Part shown: positions 9,235 through 16,862 of the stretch, piece after piece
How positions within the stretch are numbered: the stretch's first letter is position 1
Layout of the letters: the number at the start of each line of letters is the position of its first letter
IMG/VR virus record: IMGVR_UViG_3300043446_002027
Coordinates: 1 to 52,030 of that record
Origin: a virus
Reading direction: 5' to 3' (one strand)
Length of the DNA: 52,030 nucleotides
Notes under the pieces: generated by a model
What the model saw: only the letters and a program-made list of their open reading frames with translations
Database searches by the model: none
Told to the model about the DNA's origin: nothing
Made by a program: the position numbers and the translations under genes

Positions 9235-9472
9235 CTAGTTATCATCCAGCAGCTTGAATCAGTGGTCCAAGATCTTGATCAGTCCACCAAGGTTTGGCTA
9301 TCATGATCTTGAGATGCTCCTGATTACGTGCGAGTGTGTCAGCCCAGTCACTTTCTGACATGCCCTCGGGCCGGCCAGCGTTTATTAGGTTTACTGAGTC
9401 TAGGGCTGCGCTGTAGTGGCGAGCGATTTCTTCTGCGGTGGGTTGTTCTGCGGGGTTTAGGGGTTCTGTCAT
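9170..9472 (-). repeat. Copy B of the duplicated cassette (76-aa gene plus fibre N-terminus)
   Basis: Counterpart of 3180-3487. The similarity covers the 76-aa gene and the start of the following fibre and fades inside the fibre body. Differences concentrate in the second half of the small gene. Confidence 0.7.
9242..9472 (-). CDS. Small inter-fibre protein, paralogue B (76 aa)
   Basis: Begins MTEPLNPAEQPTAEEIAR and ends WWTDQDLGPLIQAAG. It is nearly identical to the product of 3257-3487 over the first ~47 residues and more divergent after that. AAAGGAAA lies upstream of the ATG. The gene starts 1 bp after the stop of the fibre at 9474-12050 and ends 7 bp before the fibre at 6646-9234. Its retention next to two different fibres argues for a fibre-related function such as assembly or attachment. 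No domain was recognised, and the role is inference from context. Confidence 0.82.
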   Translation of the reverse strand: MTEPLNPAEQPTAEEIARHYSAALDSVNLINAGRPEGMSESDWADTLARNQEHLKIMIAKPWWTDQDLGPLIQAAG

Positions 9473-9473
9473 T

Positions 9474-12050
9474 TTAGTTTCCTTTCAGAGTTGCAAGTTC
9501 GGCTTTCACCGAGTCAAGTTCAGATTTAAGTTCCTTAATGGCGGCTGTTAATGTAGCCACCAAGAAAGAGGTGTCGATGCCTTGGTGGACAGGGTTGCCG
9601 TCTGCGTCTACTGCGTCTTTTTCACCAGTGACTGCATGAGGACATACTTCAGCAAGTTCATGAGCAATAAATCCTTCGCCGTCTGAGTTATCGGCGTTCC
9701 ACTTGAAAGTAACAGGATTGAGTGCAGCAACTTTAGCTAATGCACCTGTCATGGGCGCAACGGAGTTTTTCAAGCGGTAGTCAGACGAGGTGTTGTAAGC
9801 AGTTGCAGAGGCGGTAACAGAAACAGCACCGACAACAATTCCTCCATAACGCCACACAGCACAGTTCCCAGTAGTTGTTAATCTTCCAATATCCAAAGAG
9901 GCATTGGATGTTCTGTTAAATTGAGCAACACCTGCGGAGGAATATAAAAATATACCTTGAGTAGTATCTGCACCTGTAACAGTCGTAGCACCCATGATGA
10001 GATAACCATTGTTATCCCATATAGCCCTCGGATTGCCATCCCCATCACTCAGCACGATGTAGTTGTTGGCAGTGCGGATGTCGAGGCCACCTTGGTTGCC
10101 GCCAAAACGACCAATAATTGTGTTCTTAGAGCCAGATGTTATTTCGTTACCAGCGTAAAAACCAATAAATGTATTCAGACCGCCACTACTGTTGTATTGG
10201 CCTCCAGCACCAACACCAACCATAGTGTTGTAACTGGATGTTCTGTTTTCCTGCAAAGCAGACCACGCAACACCACTAGAGCCGCCGCCAATCGCGACGT
10301 TGTATGTTCCAGTTGTGTTCTGCAATCCAGCAGTAGGGCCAACAAAAACATTTAAAGCGCCTGTTGTGTTGTAAACACCAGCCTGATAACCAATAGCCGT
10401 GTTGTTGCTACCAGTGCTGTTTGTCTGTAAAGCGCGGTTGCCAACAGCAGTGTTGTTAGAGGCGGTGGTGTTGCTGTTCATCGCCAAGTAACCAACAGCA
10501 GTGTTTTCACTTCCGCTGGTGTTGCTGTACAAAGTGTTTGCACCAACAGCCGTGCAATACGCATCAGTGTTCTGGCTGTACAAGGCTTGATAGCCAACAG
10601 CGACGTTCAACTGACCAGTAGTGTTGCTACGCAGGGCGTTATAACCAAGCACCGTGTTATGCGAGCCAGTCGTATTGCTATACCCAGCCTGATAACCCAC
10701 AGCAGTGTTGTTAGAGGCGGTGGTGTTGGACTTCAGTGCCGAAACGCCGACCGCTGTGTTGTAACTGCCAGTCGTGTTAAAGCGCATTGCCGCATCAACG
10801 ACACCATATTGCTCGCCGCCGATGGCAGTGTTGGCTACACCAGTGGTGTTAGCGTAAAGCGTAAAGTATCCAAAGGCATTGTTGCCTGCGCCGGTGGTGT
10901 TGCTGTAGAGCGCAGAATCGCCAAACGCTGAATTGGCAAAGGCAGTGGTATTGCTATAACCAGCGGTATATCCAAAGAATGCGTTTCTTGCGCCAGTCGT
11001 ATTGCTATACCCAGCCTGACAACCAACAGCAGTGTTGTTAGAGGCGGTGGTGTTGGAGTAGAGGGCACCATCCCCCAAACCAGTATTGCCTGCGCCAGTG
11101 GTATTTGTTCTCAGGGTATTTGTACCCATCGCCACGTTGGAGTATCCAGTGGTGTTGAGCAGTAGAGAAAACGAACCAACGGCAGTAAGATTGCCGCCAG
11201 TTGTGATGGCATTACCTGCTTGATAACCAACCAGTGCCAAGTTGTATCCAGTGGTTGCAGATTGCCCTGCGCCAAAGCCAACTGCTACGTTATATGGCGT
11301 ACCGCTGGAAGTTAGACTGTAAAGCGCCAAACTACCAACTGCCACGTTCTGTGAGGACGTTGCGCCGCTGTATAAAGCCTGATAACCCACAGCAGTGTTG
11401 TTAGAGGCGGTGGTGTTGGAGAAGAGGGCTTGACTTCCTACCGCAATGTTGTATGAACCGCTTGTTAACGCAGTGAGAACTGCTCGTCCAATACCCACGT
11501 TCTCCGATCCTGTCACACCCGCACTATTGTTCATTACATAAGAGCCAAGCGCAGTGTTATTAGAGCCCGTAGTAATCATTCGTCCAGCATCATTGCCAAC
11601 AAGGGTGTTATCTGAGCTTGTAGCAAAGTATCCAGCCCGACTACCAAAAGCAGTGTTGGTTGCGCCGGTGATGTTGGAGTAGAGAGCATTATTTCCAACC
11701 GCAGTGTTCGATGAACCAGTGGTATTCGCCGCCAGTGCACTCGACCCCAAGGCCGTGTTGGTAGCCACAGCACCTGCTCCACGGCCAATCATGATACCAT
11801 AGACATTCAGTTGATTACTGGCAAATGTCAAGTTAGCTGAACCTGCTGCTGCGCCTGCTGAGTTATAGACGATCTGCGTGTCTGCGCCAGCCACCGGTCC
11901 TGTGGCTCCAGTGATGCCAGTGGCTCCTGTAGCACCAATGTTTAGGCTGTTGCCGGTCACAGTCCATACTGTGCCGTCCCAGCGCCAAGTGACCCCCGAT
12001 GAGGTATAGGTTTGATTCAGCGTAGGCGAGTCAGGAAAATTTACTGGCAT
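9474..12050 (-). CDS. YadA-head-like tail fibre with S74 chaperone (858 aa)
   Basis: Combines the two architectures of this array: the shared anchor (MPVNFPDSPTLNQTYTSSG then WRWDGTVW), a short GATG stretch, a long SNNTAVGYQAGYSNTTG beta-roll (about residues 95-650), the NNYIVLSDGDGNPRAIW junction, and a Peptidase_S74 domain. The dyad lies in SSDYRLKNS at about residue 757. It is followed by GEGFIAHELAEVCPHAV and a terminal coiled coil (AAIKELKSELDSVKAEL). The S74 domain is close in sequence to that of the next fibre (12154-15225) and distant from that of 214-3252. The ATG has no recognisable Shine-Dalgarno but follows 10 bp after the stop of a 26-codon reading frame that has a strong one, so translational coupling is plausible. 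Confidence 0.87.
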   Translation of the reverse strand: MPVNFPDSPTLNQTYTSSGVTWRWDGTVWTVTGNSLNIGATGATGITGATGPVAGADTQIVYNSAGAAAGSANLTFASNQLNVYGIMIGRGAGAVATNTALGSSALAANTTGSSNTAVGNNALYSNITGATNTAFGSRAGYFATSSDNTLVGNDAGRMITTGSNNTALGSYVMNNSAGVTGSENVGIGRAVLTALTSGSYNIAVGSQALFSNTTASNNTAVGYQALYSGATSSQNVAVGSLALYSLTSSGTPYNVAVGFGAGQSATTGYNLALVGYQAGNAITTGGNLTAVGSFSLLLNTTGYSNVAMGTNTLRTNTTGAGNTGLGDGALYSNTTASNNTAVGCQAGYSNTTGARNAFFGYTAGYSNTTAFANSAFGDSALYSNTTGAGNNAFGYFTLYANTTGVANTAIGGEQYGVVDAAMRFNTTGSYNTAVGVSALKSNTTASNNTAVGYQAGYSNTTGSHNTVLGYNALRSNTTGQLNVAVGYQALYSQNTDAYCTAVGANTLYSNTSGSENTAVGYLAMNSNTTASNNTAVGNRALQTNSTGSNNTAIGYQAGVYNTTGALNVFVGPTAGLQNTTGTYNVAIGGGSSGVAWSALQENRTSSYNTMVGVGAGGQYNSSGGLNTFIGFYAGNEITSGSKNTIIGRFGGNQGGLDIRTANNYIVLSDGDGNPRAIWDNNGYLIMGATTVTGADTTQGIFLYSSAGVAQFNRTSNASLDIGRLTTTGNCAVWRYGGIVVGAVSVTASATAYNTSSDYRLKNSVAPMTGALAKVAALNPVTFKWNADNSDGEGFIAHELAEVCPHAVTGEKDAVDADGNPVHQGIDTSFLVATLTAAIKELKSELDSVKAELATLKGN
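10100..11770 (-). repeat. YadA-type beta-roll coding repeats, block 3
   Basis: About 40 degenerate 14-codon units. The CAGCAGTGTTGTTAGAGGC word recurs near 10447, 10699, 11028 and 11392, identical to copies in the two other fibre genes. Confidence 0.8.
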
Positions 12051-12060
12051 AATATATTAC

Positions 12061-12141
12061 TTATTGTGAGTTTTCTCGGGCCATAGCGGTTGACACAGGT
12101 TCCAATGAACCACCTTGAAAACATTGATCAGTGACTGCCAT
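12061..12141 (-). CDS. Possible 26-aa micro-protein between fibres
   Basis: An ATG at 12141-12139 follows a strong Shine-Dalgarno (AAGGAG, about 9 nt away) and opens a 26-codon frame, MAVTDQCFQGG then SLEPVSTAMARENSQ, ending TAA at 12061. The next fibre gene starts 10 bp later without its own Shine-Dalgarno. It may be a real micro-protein, like the other small genes in each fibre gap, or a leader whose translation loads ribosomes for the fibre. The length gives little statistical support; the ribosome binding site is the main evidence. Confidence 0.5.
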   Translation of the reverse strand: MAVTDQCFQGGSLEPVSTAMARENSQ

Positions 12142-12153
12142 GCTAGTTTCTCC

Positions 12154-15100
12154 TTAGTTGCCTTTCAATGCGGCCACTTCGGCCTTTAACTCGTTGAGCA
12201 TTGCCTGCTGCTGTTGAATCATTGCCTGCTGCTCTTGTATGGCCGCGGTCAGCGTGGCCACTAGGAAACTGGTGTCAACACCTTGATATACGGGTTTGCC
12301 TTCAGCATCTACCGCGTCTTTTTCTCCGGTTACAGCTTGAGGGCACACCTCTGCAAGTTCGTGAGCAATAAACCCCTCACCATCAGAGCCATCGGCGTTC
12401 CATTTATAGGTCACTGGTTTGAGTTGTTGAACTTTAGCCAATGCACCGGTCATAGGAGCAATGGTGTTCTTTAGACGGTAGTCTGAAGTGGTGTTATAGG
12501 CTGTACTAGATGCACCATAGGTAATCGTACCAACTGTAACGCCACTATTGTTATTAATCATTCTCAAGGCAGTGCAAGTAGCAGAACCAGAATTACCACC
12601 TGCAACAAAATTGCTTGATCCAAAACTTTGAATGTTTCCTGAATTGCCGTAAATCAGAGCTGTTGTCCCCACCAGCACCTCCCCCGCGCTAGTGATACGG
12701 ACGCTAGGTGTTATAGGAGAGCCAACAAGAAAATCTAGATTACTTCCGTTTGTACCGATACGAACTCGTTCAATTGTTCCACCGGTATCAAAAAACTGAA
12801 GTTGGTTGTCTGTTGCGCCACTACGAAGTTGCAGCACGCCATCACTTGTAATACGAACACGTTCAGACAAACTACCACCACTTGCGGTTGCTATTATTAA
12901 ATCCGCTGCATTGGTTGATTGCCCTCCGTTTTGGATTGCAAGACCAAAACCTGCTGCCGCTTTGTTTGCACCGTTGGTTGCTTGTTGCAACTCAATGACA
13001 GTAGTGGAGGAGGTATTGATGCCCGAATTAACAACCAAATAACCGCCAAGCGCCGGAGCAACGGTTGTGTTGATTAGCATCCTCTGATTATCATCAATTC
13101 GCATGGCGAAAGTGGCAGCGTAGGCGCCAGGGCCAGTCAGTTTACCTGTATAAAAATCTAAGCCACCGGCGTATCCGTTAGAGGTGTACGACCTAATAAT
13201 GCCCAAATCGTAGTTAGAGATGTTGATGCCTGACCCGTGGGATTTTTGGAAATAAAGACTGTCAATATTTCCTGATGATGCAGTACTTAAAGAGTTGATG
13301 ACAATGCTGCCCGAGAACTTGGCTACCACTCCAGCAGGGACGCTCAGGGTGGTGTTTGTTCCAGAAATAACGTCCAGTTTTGCAACAGGCAAAGTCGTCC
13401 CAATTCCAAGATTGCCACTGGCGTCCAAGGTCATGGCCTGCGTGAAACTGATGGTGTTGCCTGCGGTGCCGGAAGGGGCGGTGTACCAATAATGAATGCC
13501 CGCTGCCTGCTGATATGAACTTGCTAAACCAGTGCCGCCATACTTGAACGCACCGTCGTAATAAGCGTTACAAGTATACGAAGTGTTTACTTGGTTTAAG
13601 TTCCAGATTGCGGTGCCTTTGCTGCCAACCTCAATCGCTTTTCCAGACCACGCACTCGGAGTCACCCCAAGGCCGAGGTTGCCGGCGTTGTTGAGCACCA
13701 ACTGCTCGCCGCCATTCACGCCGCTGCCGGTCGACGCACCGCTGCCAAACGCAAGGTACTGGCCGCTATCAAAGTAGCTGATGTAGCCTTGGTTTGTGCC
13801 ACCGCTAGCCAGCCGGATAGAAACCCGGCCAGACCCAGTTGTTCTTACGTCGAGTCGCTCTAGAGGCGAACTCGTCCCAATGCCCAGCCCTGTGCTGGTC
13901 AAGCGCATTTGTTCGGAGCCGTTGATGATAAAGAAGAAGTCTGGTGTGTTAGACAGAACCAAAGATGCGGCATCATTTTTTAACTGAATCTGAATGCCAT
14001 CATTTGCGCCACCTGCTGATTTGATTCGATGGTAGATTGTGTTGTCTGCCCAGCCCATGGCAAACAGCGGGGCTGTACTTCCAATTTTAAAATAGGCCGA
14101 AGGATTACCCCCACTTGAGGTCAAGGCCGAACCGTCATAGATTAGGGTATTACCACTAGTAGCTGCCTTGCTGCCATTCAAGTACAAGACCCCGTTGGCA
14201 GTGCCTGCCGACAACACAGGATTAGCTGCCATGGTCACTGTGGTACCATCGAAGGTTAGATTGGCACTACCAGCAGCCACATTGGCGCTGTTGTAGATAA
14301 TTTGTCCCGATGATCCAGCCACAGGGCCCGTGGCACCAGTGGCACCAGTTTGGCTGAGATTAGTGGGCTGCACCCACTGTGTGCTGGTACCATCATTGAC
14401 ATAGATATATTCGATCATGCTGTCGGAGTTTAACCAACGAGCACCCACCACTGGACTAGCTGGCGCTGAGTTAGCAAATGCAAACGATCCTGCACCTGTG
14501 GCTCCAGTAGCACCTGCTGTGCCTGCTGTGCCTGCCACGCCTGTGGCTCCTGTGGGTCCTGCTGCGCCCACTGGCTGTATCCAGTAAGGTTGAACACCAT
14601 CTGAGTAGTAGGCCAACAACCTGCCGGTGTCTGAATTCAACCATAGTGTGCCTATGCTGACATTCGCTGGTTGTGCATTGCTGACCAAGACCGTGGCTGC
14701 GCCTGCTGAACCAATGGGCTGAATCCACTGAAAACTGTCGCCGTCGTCATAGTAGACCAATAATTCACCGGTGTTGCTGTTGAACCAAATACTGCCTGCG
14801 GTAGGTGATGCAGGCGCTGTGTTGCCCACTGTGACACTGCTGCTGCCTGTGCCTATGACATTGCCACCAATGGTACTGCCCTGTGGTAGCACAATGGCAT
14901 TGCCAGTGGCTGTGATTGTGGCACCGCCTAGATATAAACTGTTGCCTGACAAATAAAGATCACGCCAGCGCAGTGAGCTGGTACCTAGGTCATAGGTGAC
15001 ATTAGCAGCAGGAACCACATTGGTTGAAACAGCAGTTAGGTTGGCTTGTACTCCAGTGGCACCCTGTGCGCCAGTAGCACCTGTGGGACCCGAAACTCCT

Positions 15101-15225
15101 GTGGCTCCAGTGGCGCCGGCACTGACACCAGCCAGCCATTTTTGACCATCCCAGGTATAGGTAATGGTGCCAGCTATAAGAGTTTGGCCTACTGTGGGTG
15201 AGTTGGGAAAATTGATAGCTGCCAT
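12154..15225 (-). CDS. Tail fibre with S74 chaperone and collagen-like segments (1023 aa)
   Basis: The anchor is MAAINFPNSPTVGQTL then YTWDGQKW. GATG collagen-like stretches lie near residues 36-55 and 230-245. The SSLRWRDLYLSGNS module and three copies of a ~45-residue module ending in a WF/WL-N-S-D/N-T-G motif (SIWFNSNTGELLVYYDDGD, TLWLNSDTGRLLAYYSDG, RWLNSDSMIEYIYVNDG) follow. The central part contains phage-fibre repeats such as GIGTSSPLERLDVRTTGSG. The C-terminus is a Peptidase_S74 domain (TTSDYRLKNT around residue 915, then GEGFIAHELAEVCPQAV) with a Gln-rich coiled coil (QQQQAMLNELKAEV). In the family this domain trimerises the fibre and cleaves itself. There is no Shine-Dalgarno, and a late-promoter-like box lies only 5 bp upstream of the ATG. 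Confidence 0.87.
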   Translation of the reverse strand: MAAINFPNSPTVGQTLIAGTITYTWDGQKWLAGVSAGATGATGVSGPTGATGAQGATGVQANLTAVSTNVVPAANVTYDLGTSSLRWRDLYLSGNSLYLGGATITATGNAIVLPQGSTIGGNVIGTGSSSVTVGNTAPASPTAGSIWFNSNTGELLVYYDDGDSFQWIQPIGSAGAATVLVSNAQPANVSIGTLWLNSDTGRLLAYYSDGVQPYWIQPVGAAGPTGATGVAGTAGTAGATGATGAGSFAFANSAPASPVVGARWLNSDSMIEYIYVNDGTSTQWVQPTNLSQTGATGATGPVAGSSGQIIYNSANVAAGSANLTFDGTTVTMAANPVLSAGTANGVLYLNGSKAATSGNTLIYDGSALTSSGGNPSAYFKIGSTAPLFAMGWADNTIYHRIKSAGGANDGIQIQLKNDAASLVLSNTPDFFFIINGSEQMRLTSTGLGIGTSSPLERLDVRTTGSGRVSIRLASGGTNQGYISYFDSGQYLAFGSGASTGSGVNGGEQLVLNNAGNLGLGVTPSAWSGKAIEVGSKGTAIWNLNQVNTSYTCNAYYDGAFKYGGTGLASSYQQAAGIHYWYTAPSGTAGNTISFTQAMTLDASGNLGIGTTLPVAKLDVISGTNTTLSVPAGVVAKFSGSIVINSLSTASSGNIDSLYFQKSHGSGINISNYDLGIIRSYTSNGYAGGLDFYTGKLTGPGAYAATFAMRIDDNQRMLINTTVAPALGGYLVVNSGINTSSTTVIELQQATNGANKAAAGFGLAIQNGGQSTNAADLIIATASGGSLSERVRITSDGVLQLRSGATDNQLQFFDTGGTIERVRIGTNGSNLDFLVGSPITPSVRITSAGEVLVGTTALIYGNSGNIQSFGSSNFVAGGNSGSATCTALRMINNNSGVTVGTITYGASSTAYNTTSDYRLKNTIAPMTGALAKVQQLKPVTYKWNADGSDGEGFIAHELAEVCPQAVTGEKDAVDAEGKPVYQGVDTSFLVATLTAAIQEQQAMIQQQQAMLNELKAEVAALKGN

Positions 15226-15230
15226 TTAGA

Positions 15231-15238
15231 TATTTATC
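15231..15238 (-). promoter_or_regulatory. Late-promoter-like box (GATAAATA) abutting a start codon
   Basis: Minus-strand GATAAATA, 7 of 8 to the T4 late consensus. It ends 5 bp before the ATG at 15225, so initiation at the usual distance would give a transcript with almost no leader. It may be a chance match or a leaderless promoter. Confidence 0.35.
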
Positions 15239-15239
15239 G

Positions 15240-16862
15240 CTAGGTTAGCTGTAGTCTTCGTCTAGGACGTGGCCATACTTGACTTCTAGCACCGTAATTC
15301 TGTTTAGGCCAAGTCACACCTGCGCTACCACGTTCTTGGTAATAGTATAAGTAACGATTTGCACCGCCTTGTAAACTGGTATAATCTCCGTAACTGCCCG
15401 CAGTGTCGGTCATCTGTGCAGTCTTAGTGTAGGCTGTGAGATAATTGCGTAGATCAGTTTGCCTATAGTGTGGATATGTTTCCAGCACACAGGCCAACAC
15501 ACCACAGACCTGCGGACTGGCCATGCTGGTACCTGAAATCTTGCCTAGATAATAGTTGGCATCACGCGAATCTGCCACACCACCGTAGCTAGTGGCACTG
15601 TTGAAACTGCTGATTATGTTCTGCCCTGGAGCATAAACATCCACACCAGGTCCAGTCATGCTAAAACTAGCCTTGGTTTCTGATGCAGTACTGCCTACTG
15701 CGCCAACTTCGATTAGATTGGGCGTGCTGCTGGGTGCACCACCTCTGTGATAGTACACAGCAAATCCTGACCAAACATAAAAATTGTCATAGTCCACACC
15801 ACCGGGTACGTCGATTTTGGCATAGCTGTTGCCAGCAGCGCCTACCATGATGATACCATCGTTCATGGCATCTGTGATGTCAGCTTCGACCGCAGCGTAT
15901 CTAGCCGTAGTATAGGCAAACCCGCCTGAACTGAATATGCCATAGTTTAGCAGCGTGGCCTGTGTGTAAGGTGCACCACCTACATAGGCACCGCGATAGT
16001 AGATATTGGTTATCTGCGTGATATCTAGCTCATAGCCGTAACCCCAACTGTTGTTGCAGATAGTGGGATTCGGTCGTCCTGTCACAGGGTTAGTCTGTTT
16101 GTTGTTATGAAAAGCACGTATATAGTCGAATAAGAGCTCGTCGTTTAGGTTATTGGGATCTGTACTATATGGATTGATGTTGTAGATATTAGCTGCTCTA
16201 GCCCATCCTTGTGTGTTACCAGCTACAGTGCCAGCAACATGAGCACCATGATTATTATCATCAGTTCGAGCAGAGTTACCTGCATCTGTGTAAGGCGTAT
16301 AAACATAAGTTCCGGTTCCTGCTCCTAGGTCGTGTTGCAGCCAATTATATTGAACCACACGACTGCCACCAGTGCCGTCGGCATTGACAGCATATTCCGG
16401 ATGTGCAGGATTGATCATGCCGTCAACGATGATAACATCAACATTACGCCCAACAGCATTTAAGGTTATGGTACCTGTTTGGTTAGTGGTTGCATCACTG
16501 CCCCACCCTGTGCGCTGTTGACCTTCGACACAGCGTAGTAGTGCCCAGTTACGATGATTGGCATTATTGGAGGCACTTTTGTTAAAAAAACTGCTGGTCT
16601 GGGTCAGAAAAGGCCGTACTTTGATGCCTAACTCGCTGGGTTTTAGCTCGCAGGCTAAAACCCTAGGGTCTTGCCTTAACTGCTGTGCTTCTGCGTAAGT
16701 TAGCCAATAATGGGTATTTCGGCTATCGGGTCTACGCAGTGCTAGATCCACTGTGCGATCTGGAATATATAGATCGCCACCCGGAGTTTCCATGTCTTCG
16801 TAAAAAGCTGCTAGATCCTCACGATCATGTAAAGTTACCACATATTCTCTTAGATCCATCAT
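15240..16862 (-). CDS. Subtilisin-like serine protease (S8 family), virion-operon encoded (540 aa)
   Basis: The S8 catalytic triad is intact: Asp147 in [10 protein letters not shown], His205 in [13 protein letters not shown] and Ser446 in [12 protein letters not shown]. The oxyanion Asn345 lies in GAAGNSY. Residues ~1-80 ([19 protein letters not shown]) look like a short prodomain of the I9 type. No signal peptide or membrane segment is evident, so it is not built for Sec export by itself. The start codon at 16862 overlaps the stop of the collagen-like gene upstream (ATGA overlap), so the two are probably translationally coupled. A second ATG lies at 16859. Subtilases within phage structural operons are uncommon but have been noted in large phages. 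It might process fibre or virion proteins or act on host surface proteins. Substrate and location are unknown. Confidence 0.9.
   Translation of the reverse strand: MMDLREYVVTLHDREDLAAFYEDMETPGGDLYIPDRTVDLALRRPDSRNTHYWLTYAEAQQLRQDPRVLACELKPSELGIKVRPFLTQTSSFFNKSASNNANHRNWALLRCVEGQQRTGWGSDATTNQTGTITLNAVGRNVDVIIVDGMINPAHPEYAVNADGTGGSRVVQYNWLQHDLGAGTGTYVYTPYTDAGNSARTDDNNHGAHVAGTVAGNTQGWARAANIYNINPYSTDPNNLNDELLFDYIRAFHNNKQTNPVTGRPNPTICNNSWGYGYELDITQITNIYYRGAYVGGAPYTQATLLNYGIFSSGGFAYTTARYAAVEADITDAMNDGIIMVGAAGNSYAKIDVPGGVDYDNFYVWSGFAVYYHRGGAPSSTPNLIEVGAVGSTASETKASFSMTGPGVDVYAPGQNIISSFNSATSYGGVADSRDANYYLGKISGTSMASPQVCGVLACVLETYPHYRQTDLRNYLTAYTKTAQMTDTAGSYGDYTSLQGGANRYLYYYQERGSAGVTWPKQNYGARSQVWPRPRRRLQLT

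Noticed and set aside
4270-11770. CRISPR array or non-coding tandem repeat
   Set aside because: Repeats are in frame, degenerate and encode the YadA beta-roll; there are no constant repeats with unique spacers.
214-15225. Diversity-generating retroelement acting on fibre tips
   Set aside because: No reverse transcriptase frame or template/variable repeat pair with adenine-specific differences was seen in the window.
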